From positions 40,423 through 104,422 of IMG/VR virus record IMGVR_UViG_3300011271_000002: a stretch of DNA of 64,000 bases; one strand, given 5' to 3'. Under the pieces are notes generated by a model that searched no databases, had not been told where the DNA came from, and worked only from the letters and a program-made list of their open reading frames with translations. Positions within the stretch are counted from its first letter, which is position 1, and each line of letters starts with the position of its first letter. The position numbers and the translations under genes were made by a program. Source of the stretch: a virus. Below are positions 48,098 through 55,593 of the stretch, in pieces.

Positions 48098-48394
48098 TCA
48101 CGGCAGGCTCTCCCAGAACGCTTCGAAGCGCTCTGCAGTCAGCCCGCCGGTCGCCGGGTAGAGTAGAACGCGGTCCTTCGAATGAAACACGCACTGACCA
48201 GCCGAATTGAAGATCTGCACCTCGCGGCCTCGCCTGATGTCGTCGCGCACGAAGGCCCGCTCAAGTCCCGAGATTATCTCGACCGCGCGGTCGGTTGGCG
48301 TGCGCCGCGTGTAGCTCGTGCCGACAGGCCTGTCCGAGTTCTCGTGAAAGGTCAAGACAGTGAGGCGGCCGGCGCGTGAGTCGCTATAGGTCAC
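48098..48394 (-). CDS. Hypothetical protein, 98 residues
   Basis: The ATG overlaps the stop of the zinc-ribbon gene. It contains RAVEIISGLERAFVRDDIRRG then VQIFNSAGQCVFHSKD, which has an alpha/beta look. No family is recognised. Confidence 0.5.
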   Translation of the reverse strand: MTYSDSRAGRLTVLTFHENSDRPVGTSYTRRTPTDRAVEIISGLERAFVRDDIRRGREVQIFNSAGQCVFHSKDRVLLYPATGGLTAERFEAFWESLP

Positions 48395-48795
48395 TGCTTA
48401 CGCCGACTTGCCCATCTAGCCGAACACATTCCTTTATGTTGAGCCGGGGCGCCACACGAACATGGAGGGCGGGGAATATACTTTCCGAGCAATTTGTAAA
48501 CATGACAAATTCTTCGACGCGATAAACCAGAGAGGCGCGCCGCTTCATAAAAGCCAACGCCGGCCCGATAGAGAGGCAGAACATCGATAGCGCATGCAAA
48601 CAGATTCCGTCTGACGTACCGGGCATTCTGGATGTACGTTTTTCCACAATACGCGCATCGATATCTTTGCCTATGGCCGTATTTTCTGGTCTTGTGAAAT
48701 CCAATCTTCCAGAAATGATGAGTGCAGTTGGACCCGAAGCGAGCGGACTCAAGGCGATGCAGCAATTGCTGCTTGTGCTGCTGATCTAACTCCAA
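48391..48795 (-). CDS. InsA-like zinc-ribbon DNA-binding protein (copy B)
   Basis: This 134-residue protein has the same three-part plan as the 31366-31842 product: HKTRKYGHRQRYRCAYCGKTY zinc ribbon, helix-turn-helix (YRAGVGFYEAARLSGLSRRRI) and a C-terminal knuckle PPCSCGAPAQHKGMCSARW. The likely start is a TTG at 48795, because an in-frame TAA lies directly before it. It is probably a transcription regulator; transposase parts are absent. Confidence 0.65.
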   Translation of the reverse strand: MELDQQHKQQLLHRLESARFGSNCTHHFWKIGFHKTRKYGHRQRYRCAYCGKTYIQNARYVRRNLFACAIDVLPLYRAGVGFYEAARLSGLSRRRICHVYKLLGKYIPRPPCSCGAPAQHKGMCSARWASRRKQ

Positions 48796-48968
48796 TTAAA
48801 TTTCCAATCCGTCTGGTGATCCCGATACGGCGCCTCCTTATCGCAGTTGGTCTGTCTCGGCCTGGTGGTCACCGGACTATTTTAGACGCTTGATCCAGCA
48901 AGTAGTCCAGCCCGACAATGGTGCGCGGAATTCTACGGCCTCGGAAAAGTTTACGGGCTCGTAAAAAT
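48796..48968. other. Noncoding gap of 173 bases
   Basis: No gene is visible on either strand. It contains an AAGGAGG (minus strand, near 48835) with no standard start codon after it, and a short imperfect inverted repeat (GGACTA at 48874, TAGTCC at 48903). It may hold the leader of the zinc-ribbon gene. Confidence 0.3.
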
Positions 48969-49199
48969 TTAACCGTCATTGTCGGTGGCGACTCCCAGCG
49001 ACTTCAGCACGGCCCTGCAGGCGTCCTGAAACTGGCTCGTCGCTGCCTGATCGGGCAGGTACATCAGTCCATCAACAGGAGCGACTGGCAGCCCTTCCGC
49101 CTTCGCTTGGTCCACGAGCTTGGAGAAAGCGCATTCGGTTGCGAAATTGACCTTGCTCGCATCGCTCTTTTTTGGTTTTGCCACATTGATTGTTCCCAT
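48969..49199 (-). CDS. Hypothetical protein, 76 residues
   Basis: A ribosome site (CGGAG) precedes the ATG at 49199. The protein starts with a basic stretch (VAKPKKSDASKVNF) and has helical segments (ACRAVLKSLGVATD). The function is not recognised. Confidence 0.55.
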   Translation of the reverse strand: MGTINVAKPKKSDASKVNFATECAFSKLVDQAKAEGLPVAPVDGLMYLPDQAATSQFQDACRAVLKSLGVATDNDG

Positions 49200-49225
49200 G
49201 TATAATCTCCGTTAGGTCAAATTTT

Positions 49226-49447
49226 TCACTGAGCGTCTATAAAATCCAACTTTCCTAGAGCATTGCGACGCAGCGATCCGAGCATCTCATTTTGATGTTT
49301 CCAGATAGGATCCGGTATTCGCCTGGGCCATACGTTAGCGAAATTAAGACCAAGCTCATCGGCTACTTTCCGTCCCTGTTCGATGCTGCGAATTGTCTTC
49401 TGCCCCGGCTCTCCATTTCCGCAACGTCCACTCCATTCCATCCACAT
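49226..49447 (-). CDS. Hypothetical protein, 73 residues
   Basis: It begins MWMEWSGRCGNGEPGQKTIR and continues KVADELGLNFANVWPRRI. Seven bases separate it from the DUF6527-like gene upstream. The function is unknown. Confidence 0.5.
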   Translation of the reverse strand: MWMEWSGRCGNGEPGQKTIRSIEQGRKVADELGLNFANVWPRRIPDPIWKHQNEMLGSLRRNALGKLDFIDAQ

Positions 49448-49453
49448 ATAAAG

Positions 49454-49741
49454 TCAATCCCAGTCCGGAATCTCCACCGTCTGCCCGGCGAGTTTATGCC
49501 AGCAGTCCGATAGAAATTGGATCCGCCCGTCAGTCACGAACGAGTGGCAGCGCCGCGCCGGATCATCGCCGTCGCATAGCAGTGACGGGTTGAATGTCGG
49601 CTTGTCGAAGGAGCCGTTCCAGGTCCATCGCGGTACATGAAAGCCGTGGCCGCGCTCGCAGCCTGGGCAATGAAAGACATACAGCGTCTGCACGCCTTGA
49701 TTACCGGTGTCGCCAGTGCCCGCCTCGTGAATCTTCGCCAT
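49454..49741 (-). CDS. DUF6527-like zinc-binding protein
   Basis: This is a 95-residue protein. FHCPGCERGHGFHVPRWTWNG, TFNPSLLC, CHSFVTDGRIQFLSDCWHKLAG and VEIPDWD are the conserved run of a phage family I know as DUF6527. Cys and His pairs suggest one zinc site. The function is unknown. Confidence 0.75.
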   Translation of the reverse strand: MAKIHEAGTGDTGNQGVQTLYVFHCPGCERGHGFHVPRWTWNGSFDKPTFNPSLLCDGDDPARRCHSFVTDGRIQFLSDCWHKLAGQTVEIPDWD

Positions 49742-49742
49742 A

Positions 49743-49964
49743 TCACTCCACCCGCACGAGATCCCGCAACGCCTCTACCAACGAATCGCGCAGTGCCGCG
49801 TGGTCCGCTGGCGAAAGCCGGTCATCGGCTGAAAGGGCAATCGGCTCGAAGCGGCCCTCAAGATTTACGCGGCCCGTGATATTTGCTTCGTGAATGCGCG
49901 AAGGAAGGATACGACGGCCGGAATTGTCGCAATGCGGTTCGTCGATTGTCGAATCGTGGCTCAT
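49743..49964 (-). CDS. Hypothetical protein, 73 residues
   Basis: The ATG at 49964 overlaps the upstream stop. It contains LEGRFEPIALSADDRLS and a C-terminal helix (HAALRDSLVEALRDLVRV). The function is not recognised. Confidence 0.5.
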   Translation of the reverse strand: MSHDSTIDEPHCDNSGRRILPSRIHEANITGRVNLEGRFEPIALSADDRLSPADHAALRDSLVEALRDLVRVE

Positions 49965-50356
49965 TTGCTTTTTAGGCCAAACAAAAAACGCACTCCGATG
50001 ATAACGCAGATCGCGCACACGAGGCGTCCGGATATCAGCCAGGCTTCGTATTCGGTGGTGGGCACGATAGTTTTTTGCAGATCGGCAAGCGAGCCAATAG
50101 CAACACTGACTTGATTGTAGGTGAGCTGTTGACGTATCAGCTCTATTTTCGATTTGATCAGATTGCCAGAAGGACGATACTGCATCGCGATGATCGCGGT
50201 GATTCGCTCGATCATCATTCCAGAAAGCACCCAACAGAAACCGGCGGCAAGATCGCCGCGATCTTTAACCCGGAAGATCCTCCAGACGCCGGCGGCGCAG
50301 AACACAATCTCGCTGGCCAATATTAGCAAAAGCAAAACTACAATCGGCCCTCTCAT
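49961..50356 (-). CDS. Membrane protein with three spans, 131 residues
   Basis: The spans are PIVVLLLLILASEIVFC, LAAGFCWVLSGMMIERITAII and LISGRLVCAICVIIGVRFLF. It is coupled by ATGA to the coiled-coil/membrane gene upstream. Position next to other small membrane proteins suggests lysis or host-membrane functions. Confidence 0.6.
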   Translation of the reverse strand: MRGPIVVLLLLILASEIVFCAAGVWRIFRVKDRGDLAAGFCWVLSGMMIERITAIIAMQYRPSGNLIKSKIELIRQQLTYNQVSVAIGSLADLQKTIVPTTEYEAWLISGRLVCAICVIIGVRFLFGLKSK

Positions 50357-50814
50357 ATGTGCCCGCCATTGGTCGCAATTCGCAAGAGAAGGCCAAGGAT
50401 AGACACGGCGGCCGCCCACAACAAATAAGTCTTCAATTCAATTCCAGCGATAGTCACTTTCTGCTGCGTCTCCTCTTTTGCCGTGATTCTCTGCGTCTCC
50501 GCGTCAACCATCAATTGCGCGATCTGGCGATCCTTGGCATCCAGCTTCGTCTCGAACCCTTGGGCCGCGATCTTCCCTGTTATTTCGGCGTTCTGGCGGG
50601 AAACTGCCGCCTCGACATTCATTACCTTCTCCTTGATGTCGGAAGAAACCTTAGCCTGCTCTTCGAATTTTAAGCGGATAGCCTTCGCATCTTCTTCCCG
50701 CTTTTTCGCATCCTCCTCTTGCCTTTGCGCGATGGTATCCAGCCGTTTGTCTAAGCCGGCCAGCGTGCCGTGCAGTTGGTCGAGGGACGATTTATCGAGA
50801 TCACGGCCTGCCAG
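50353..50814 (-). CDS. Coiled-coil protein with C-terminal membrane span, probable CTG start
   Basis: The ATG at 50622 gives 89 residues, but the same frame continues upstream for 64 more codons of clear coiled coil (LDKRLDTIAQRQEEDAKKREE) back to a stop. The only start-like codon there is a CTG at 50814 with GAGGAG five bases before it. The protein ends with a membrane span (YLLWAAAVSILGLLLRI). This layout fits a lysis or membrane-anchoring helper; the family is unclear. Confidence 0.55.
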   Translation of the reverse strand: MAGRDLDKSSLDQLHGTLAGLDKRLDTIAQRQEEDAKKREEDAKAIRLKFEEQAKVSSDIKEKVMNVEAAVSRQNAEITGKIAAQGFETKLDAKDRQIAQLMVDAETQRITAKEETQQKVTIAGIELKTYLLWAAAVSILGLLLRIATNGGHI

Positions 50815-50907
50815 ATAGACTCCTCGTCCAACGTCGAACGGCTTGGACTACTTCCTATTTTCGCATGGGCTTCCAGCCAGCCCGCGCCAGTTCAAGTAGC
50901 CCCTGGT

Positions 50908-51639
50908 TCAAGTAGCCGCTGTCTTCGCCGCTATCGCCTCATCGAGCTTCGCTGCAGTGATGGGCTCCTTTGAAGGCAACGATGGTGGTCTGTGTCCACG
51001 GCGAGGGCTGGAAGTCAGCGCAAGTTCGATAGTCCACCCACGGGAAAGTCTCCTCCTCACAGTAGATTGATTGAGCGACGTCTTCTCAATCATGCTAACA
51101 AAAACATCGGTCTCGCCGCGAAAGCTAACGTACACATTTGTACAAGCGTTGCGCATTTGCTGGGACTGGGTCGCCCAACGGACGTTTCCGGGCTCGTAGT
51201 TCCCATCGTTGTTCGGGAATCGGTCAAGCGAATGCTGTTTGCTCGGTCGTTTGCCAACATCGGCCAGAAAGTTCGGGAAAGAATGTAGCCATCTTTCGCA
51301 TACGTTAATTCCGCGCCCACCGTAGCGGTCATAGTGTTTATTTTTCGGGTTCAGGCATCTCTGCTTGATTCCCTTCCAGATCGTGTATTCTGTGGTTTCG
51401 ATGCCGCCGTGCTTAGTTTTGTGCACACACCCGCACGAAACCGAAGATCCGTTTTCGATGTTGCCCGCTTGAACATCGCGAATCAAACCACAGATGCAGC
51501 GACATTTCCAATATAGCGGCGATCCGGGCGGTCTCGGTCTATCCGCCGGCCCCTCAATGAACCAATGGTTAACCCATTGTCCCGTTCTGTTTGGTAATCT
51601 GTGGTAGGCCATTTGATGAACCCTCCTACGGTTCTTCAT
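50908..51639 (-). CDS. Homing endonuclease of the YGGRGI/SLDR family (copy 1)
   Basis: This is a 243-residue protein. An N-terminal zinc segment (WKCRCICGLIRDVQAGNI, SCGC) is followed by IWKGIKQRCLNPKNKHYDRY, GGRGINVCERWLHSFPNFL, HSLDRFPNNDGNYEPGNVRWAT and QQMRN: the conserved series of a common phage HNH-like nuclease family. A C-terminal helix-turn-helix-like repeat (SLNQSTVRRRLSRGWTIELAL) is also found, three times, in the 52633-53388 protein. Confidence 0.85.
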   Translation of the reverse strand: MKNRRRVHQMAYHRLPNRTGQWVNHWFIEGPADRPRPPGSPLYWKCRCICGLIRDVQAGNIENGSSVSCGCVHKTKHGGIETTEYTIWKGIKQRCLNPKNKHYDRYGGRGINVCERWLHSFPNFLADVGKRPSKQHSLDRFPNNDGNYEPGNVRWATQSQQMRNACTNVYVSFRGETDVFVSMIEKTSLNQSTVRRRLSRGWTIELALTSSPRRGHRPPSLPSKEPITAAKLDEAIAAKTAAT

Positions 51640-51685
51640 GGTTGGTCTCGCGTTCTGTGTGAAGCAGTTCGCGAGACCGCTTCGT

Positions 51686-51988
51686 TTAGCTTATCAATTT
51701 TGAAGCGTTTTTGTCCGGAAAGATGGCGTTCGGGGCGGGAGCCTGATTCGCCTCGGCCAGCGCTTGCGGCGTTGACGGCACGCCGACATTTCCACCAGTC
51801 ACGTTATGATCCTTCGCGAAAAACCCCAAAAGCGCAACCAGGATTGCCATCTGCACCTTGCCGTCATGCAGGATCGTGCCGACGTTGCCATCACCGCTAG
51901 CCTGAACGATGCCGAGTATTAGCGAGATCGCACCGAACGCAGTGGTCTTCCAATTCTTGATGATGGGGACAGGAATGTTGATCGTCAT
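51686..51988 (-). CDS. Holin-like or small membrane protein, 100 residues
   Basis: Two spans are TAFGAISLILGIVQAS and MAILVALLGFFAKDHNVTGG. The ending FFAKDHNVTGG is typical of a small membrane protein found in many phages near lysis genes. The C-terminus is Ala/Pro-rich. The start at 51988 follows an AAAGGAGCAATAG leader. Confidence 0.6.
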   Translation of the reverse strand: MTINIPVPIIKNWKTTAFGAISLILGIVQASGDGNVGTILHDGKVQMAILVALLGFFAKDHNVTGGNVGVPSTPQALAEANQAPAPNAIFPDKNASKLIS

Positions 51989-52105
51989 TCGACTATTGCT
52001 CCTTTTGGATCGGCTTGGACTCAGTCTACCGCGAATTGTTTGTGCTATGCTGCCTTCAACTGGCCGCGAGGCCAAATTCAAACGTTAGGGAGAACCAATC
52101 ACTCA

Positions 52106-52162
52106 ATGAAGAACGCAACGAAGAAAAGTTCGAAGGCGGCGCCCGCAAGAAAGAAGAAGTAA
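52106..52162 (+). CDS. Lys-rich micro-peptide on the plus strand
   Basis: An 18-codon ORF (MKNATKKSSKAAPARKKK) lies downstream of an extended -10 (TGCTATGCT at 52043-52051). The composition is like basic DNA-binding tails. The ribosome site (GGGAG) is 13 bases from the ATG, which is far. It may be real or chance. Confidence 0.3.
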   Translation: MKNATKKSSKAAPARKKK

Positions 52163-52480
52163 CGAGGCGCCCTGAGGGCTTGCAGTTGAATTAGGGTTCA
52201 TGCAATCGGGCTGGAGAGATCTGGCCCATTTTTATGCCACTATACATGCGCGGCGTGCCGCCTGAGGCACTCTGGATCAACATGGGCAAACCGAGCAAGC
52301 CCGCGGGCACAGTGATCTTTCCAGGACCTCTGCCTAAAGGCACATGCAGGCACATGCAAGATTGCGCCGAGAGGCATTCTGTTCCGGAATTACAGGCCCG
52401 ATTACGACGGGCCACTGGTCGATTGCTGGTTACGACACTGCGGCATATTCCAATCTGGCAGAAACGCTCGTGCTTCTTAG
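52163..52480. other. No gene recognised (about 320 bases)
   Basis: ORFs are open on both strands but neither gives a convincing protein, and both run through the terminator at 52481-52515. A GGCACATGCA pair occurs in tandem near 52338-52357. I see no tRNA or other structured RNA here. Confidence 0.4.
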
Positions 52481-52515
52481 CTAAAAACAGCAACGGCCCC
52501 GATCGCTCGGAGCCG
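52481..52515 (-). terminator. Rho-independent terminator (minus strand)
   Basis: Read on the minus strand, a stem CGGCTCCGA/TCGGGGCCG with one mismatch and a four-base loop is followed by TTGCTGTTTTTAG. It lies downstream of the second homing endonuclease and would end its transcript. Confidence 0.7.
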
Positions 52516-52632
52516 CGCTGCATCAGATTGAAAATCACTGTTAGCTCAGGCTTGTTTTCCGCGATAGAACTCCTTTCGTTCAAGGATGGTAACACTGCGT
52601 GGTAGGCTTACAGGAAAGGAGTCGCCATGAAA

Positions 52633-53388
52633 CTATTTACCGCCCCGTCTACGTGCGGGCCCAAGCGGAGTGCTCAGGCTTTTTTCGATAGTCCAACCCA
52701 AACGCAATCTACGATGCAACGCCCCGAGATTAATTCCGGAATGCCTCCCCCACTCGGGAAGGGTCTTGCTAATCCCGTCGATAGTAAAAACGTGCGCCAG
52801 CATACGCCTTGGGGCCGTCAGCGCCTTTTCCTGCGTCCATCCATGTCTCAGCCGCCTGATCAAAAACTTTCGATTGACTCCAGTGGTTTTTGCCCACTCA
52901 CTCGTACGCCTAGTCTCTCCGTTAAGCGTCACGAGAAGATCTGGAATCGCTCTGACGGGCTTCGGAGAAGTAGTGAGTGTCCGCTCTTCACTCCAGCCGC
53001 GAACAAGACGCCGCCGCAATGTAGCATCCTTTATTCCCGTCACTTCACACCATTCGGTCAGCGTTCTAGTAACTTCGCCAAGAGTCAAGAAAACAGTGGT
53101 GCGTTTGTTTCTTCCTTGCTCAAGCTTCGTTCCCCATTTGCAATTGTCGGGACTGTATGGGCCATTGTTGTTGACTCTCTCAATGCTGTGCTCAGGCGTT
53201 GGACGGGGACCCATATCGGCGAAAAAAGCGGCGAAATCGTGCCATCGTTCGCAGAGCGTGATGCCTCTCGCTCCATAGTTCTTAAAAGCTTTATTGCTCG
53301 GAGTTTCGCATCGGGATTTCATTTGATGCCACGCGCCATACTCTGGCCTATCGTGAAGTCCGTGGCGATGGTACGATATCTTGGGCAT
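52633..53388 (-). CDS. Homing endonuclease of the YGGRGI/SLDR family (copy 2) with three C-terminal repeats
   Basis: This is a 251-residue protein. The catalytic series is AWHQMKSRCETPSNKAFKNY, GARGITLCERWHDFAAFF, HSIERVNNNGPYSPDNCKWGT. Then three copies of a ~50-residue unit end in LRRRLVRGW, LIRRLRHGW and LHRRLRLGW, probably DNA-reading helix-turn-helices. Its stop is three bases after the MKLF codons of a plus-strand ATG at 52627 that has a strong ribosome site. It therefore seems to sit inside the 5' end of another gene, on the opposite strand. Confidence 0.85.
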   Translation of the reverse strand: MPKISYHRHGLHDRPEYGAWHQMKSRCETPSNKAFKNYGARGITLCERWHDFAAFFADMGPRPTPEHSIERVNNNGPYSPDNCKWGTKLEQGRNKRTTVFLTLGEVTRTLTEWCEVTGIKDATLRRRLVRGWSEERTLTTSPKPVRAIPDLLVTLNGETRRTSEWAKTTGVNRKFLIRRLRHGWTQEKALTAPRRMLAHVFTIDGISKTLPEWGRHSGINLGALHRRLRLGWTIEKSLSTPLGPARRRGGK

Positions 53389-54156
53389 CGGGGAAATTCA
53401 TCCTTTTCTCGGTGCAATAGGGCCGCGCTGCTTACAACAGTAGCGACTCTGTGCATTTTAACAGGATTGTGCCCTACGACAACGGCCCAAACGGTCACGG
53501 TACCAGTAAGAATTGTCTCAACCTTCGAATCGATCGGCACGCTTCGCGCTGTGACTAACGCGAAGAATATCGGCAAGCACAATCTCAGCTTTTGTAACGA
53601 TGGGCAATTTCCGGTCGATCTGCCGCCCGAGCGGATTCTCCAGGCCTTGCCGGATCTACCAATGCTCGACGTTGCGGAAGCGATTACCCTTATGCGCCTG
53701 GCCTACAGTCGCAATTGGAAATTCAGCATCGCCCGATATGCGGAATACGCTCTGATCATCGTGGGAGCCGTGGCTTCAGGTGGCGCGACCGCAGTTTTCG
53801 TAATCTCAGCCAAGGGGCTTTCTAAGATAATTGCCGCGATAGGAATCATGCACGTGGTCGGCGACAAGTTGAAAGGGGAAGTGCCTCCACTTGAGGACTT
53901 CGTTAAAAACGCGCTAATCGATACGATCCACCTTGGCCCGGCCGGCAGCATCAATCAATGCGCGCGTCGCGTCGCATTCACTGGAATTATACATGGGGTC
54001 CACGGCTACAATGTCGTGGTGCAGGTTCCAGTGGCGCCGGCGGCCGCGATTCGAGTTGCCGAAGTTGCACCAGCACCGGCACAGAAGCCGATCCAAGCCG
54101 AAGAGGTTCGCCAGCTCGTGGCTTCCGCGATGAGCCTGGCGCTGTTCAATAATTAA
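53368..54156 (+). CDS. Exported plus-strand protein with a glycine-zipper membrane segment
   Basis: The frame contains a signal peptide (LLTTVATLCILTGLCPTTTA, cut before Q) followed by a soluble domain (TVPVRIVSTFESIGTL, PPERILQALPDLPMLDVA) and a Gly/Ala-rich hydrophobic pair (ALIIVGAVASGGATAVFVI, IIAAIGIMHVVGDK). The C-terminal part is Ala/Pro-rich. The frame is open from an ATG at 52627, where the ribosome site is best, but codons before 53368 are antisense to the homing endonuclease. The ATG at 53368 is used here as a conservative start. The pore- or membrane-type features suggest a lysis or superinfection role. Confidence 0.5.
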   Translation: MVRYLGHRGNSSFSRCNRAALLTTVATLCILTGLCPTTTAQTVTVPVRIVSTFESIGTLRAVTNAKNIGKHNLSFCNDGQFPVDLPPERILQALPDLPMLDVAEAITLMRLAYSRNWKFSIARYAEYALIIVGAVASGGATAVFVISAKGLSKIIAAIGIMHVVGDKLKGEVPPLEDFVKNALIDTIHLGPAGSINQCARRVAFTGIIHGVHGYNVVVQVPVAPAAAIRVAEVAPAPAQKPIQAEEVRQLVASAMSLALFNN

Positions 54157-54158
54157 AA

Positions 54159-54267
54159 ACCTGGGGCTCCGATTCTAACGGAACGCTGGACCGCTTCGCG
54201 TGTATACCCGCTAATCGTCACTGACGTCGGTTCGTAGCCGACCGCTCTCGCACTGAGCTACCCAGGC
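54159..54267 (-). tRNA. tRNA-Arg(ACG)-like element with a very long variable region
   Basis: Read on the minus strand: acceptor GCCTGGG pairs with CCCAGGT over 7 positions (one G-U), the D-arm is GCTC-AGTGCGA-GAGC, and the anticodon arm is GTCGG-CTACGAA-CCGAC (anticodon ACG). The T-arm is TTCCG-TTAGAAT-CGGAG with one extra base beside it. Between anticodon and T-arms are ~40 bases instead of 4-20, holding GTCAGTGAC and CGCGAAGCG hairpins. The D-loop lacks the usual GG. The 3' end runs into TTTTT, with no encoded CCA. It is either a degenerate or an unusual tRNA-like RNA. Confidence 0.5.
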
Positions 54268-54276
54268 AGTATTATT

Positions 54277-54591
54277 CTACACCGTCGGGGCTGGCGCGGC
54301 CGGCGTGTTTGCGGCAACGGCGGCGGAAAGCTCGTTGTCGTTGGCGACTAAGCTAGCCCGAAGTTGTGCGAGTTTAACTGGATCTGTACCCGCAGCGGCT
54401 AGTTTAGCTGCTAACCCCTGAATCAGTGCCAATGCGGATTTTTCGACGCTAGTATTGCGTGTAACTTCCGCTGTTAGATCATCAAGTTCCTGTGACATTA
54501 GTTTCTCCTGTGCCTTAAAAGTTTCTATCAGTGTGGCCAACGATGTTTCTATTGCGTCCAGTCTCGAAAGCACCTGTCGCCGCCACCACAC
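54277..54591 (-). CDS. Conserved small phage protein, 104 residues
   Basis: A GTG start is followed by a helix (LSRLDAIETSLATLIETFKA), then MSQELDDLTAEVTRNTSVEKS and ALIQGLAAKLAAAGTDPVKL, ending in Ala/Pro. This helical pattern is common in phage genomes, usually near lysis or tail genes; the function is unknown. It begins 10 bases from the tRNA-like element. Confidence 0.65.
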   Translation of the reverse strand: MWWRRQVLSRLDAIETSLATLIETFKAQEKLMSQELDDLTAEVTRNTSVEKSALALIQGLAAKLAAAGTDPVKLAQLRASLVANDNELSAAVAANTPAAPAPTV

Positions 54592-54873
54592 GCCATCAAG
54601 GTTAGCATTGTAGTCAGCCCATGACCAGGGACGGCTCGTGCTCGACCTTCTTCGAAGCTACCGCAGAGCAAAGGACAATGAGCCGCGCATCGCAATCACT
54701 CTGGATGTATGTTTGGATCAAGCAAATGCGCGCGCCCGGTTATCGGCTGCCAACAAATCATGCAGTCGCCGAATACAAATTCTGTGCGCACGCAGCGATC
54801 TGTGGCCTTGACGGGCATAGCATCTGCCACCAGTATACGGTGAATTAGGACGATTTCGAGCTAGGGAAAATAC
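54592..54873. other. Gap of 282 bases with only a weak ORF
   Basis: A 75-codon plus-strand frame (54621-54848) is open but has no ribosome site or recognisable pattern. Otherwise nothing is seen. Confidence 0.35.
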
Positions 54874-55593
54874 TCAGATTACCCGGAAGCACAGAACCCA
54901 TACCCAGCAGTTCTTCTCCCAGGGCATCGTCTTGCCGTTGATCTTATCCCAGATGTGCCGATAGCCCGCGCGATAGTTCGGCGGACCAGTCTCATCATGG
55001 CGCGAAAACAGACTCGCACCCTCAGCCTTCGCGTCTTCCTCCGTGATGTCGTGCAGTCGCTCGCCGCGGACTTCGGTAAGCTCCAGCCGCGTCCTGCAGG
55101 CCCAGCGTGGCATGAATATCGAGGGGCAGTAATCCTGTTTTCTTGTGGTGCGCCCAAGCATGGCCGTCTCGTCTTCTTTGGCGACCATCACGGGCTGATT
55201 GTCGGCGGCATAGAGCCACGGATCGCCGTCCGGCCGGATCAGCTTCTCACGCACCCACAAGCGGTCGCCGGTCCAGCCGTGCGGGCAGAAGAAGGGATTG
55301 CTCGAATAGCAGACCCCGTTGGTCTGCCAGTAATAAGCCTGGCTGGCTGCCGGAACATCCGTAGTGTAGGCGGCCACTTGGGACACCGGACGGCCCTTCG
55401 CGTTAGTCTGATCCGGCTGCGGCTTGATGATCCGGCGAGTCTCGGTCTTCAGCCCCTGGAGAATCAAGAGCGAGTTCTCTGGCGTGAATAATATGGGCGT
55501 TTCTTTCATTGGGCGCTTCGCTGATTGCTCAAAACGCAGATGACGATTAACGCTCTGATAATCAGGCTCATATGTCTGCACATCCCTAGTCAT
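54874..55593 (-). CDS. ASCH-like phage protein, 239 residues
   Basis: ILFTPENSLLILQGLKTETRR, GDRLWVREK, IFMPRWACRTRLELTEVRGERLHDITEEDAKAEG, YRHIWDKING and WVWVLCF are the signature of a phage protein family with an ASCH-type fold, often called phage morphogenetic or ASCH protein. The family may bind RNA; the function is not proven. The start at 55593 overlaps the upstream gene; an internal ATG (55509, MKETPILF) is where the family usually begins. Confidence 0.78.
   Translation of the reverse strand: MTRDVQTYEPDYQSVNRHLRFEQSAKRPMKETPILFTPENSLLILQGLKTETRRIIKPQPDQTNAKGRPVSQVAAYTTDVPAASQAYYWQTNGVCYSSNPFFCPHGWTGDRLWVREKLIRPDGDPWLYAADNQPVMVAKEDETAMLGRTTRKQDYCPSIFMPRWACRTRLELTEVRGERLHDITEEDAKAEGASLFSRHDETGPPNYRAGYRHIWDKINGKTMPWEKNCWVWVLCFRVI

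Noticed and set aside
52191-52605. Open frames on both strands between the lysis-type genes and the homing endonuclease
   Set aside because: Both pass through a convincing terminator hairpin and neither gives a recognisable or coupled protein.
54621-54848. Plus-strand ORF of 75 codons
   Set aside because: No ribosome site, no motif and unusual composition; listed only as a gap.
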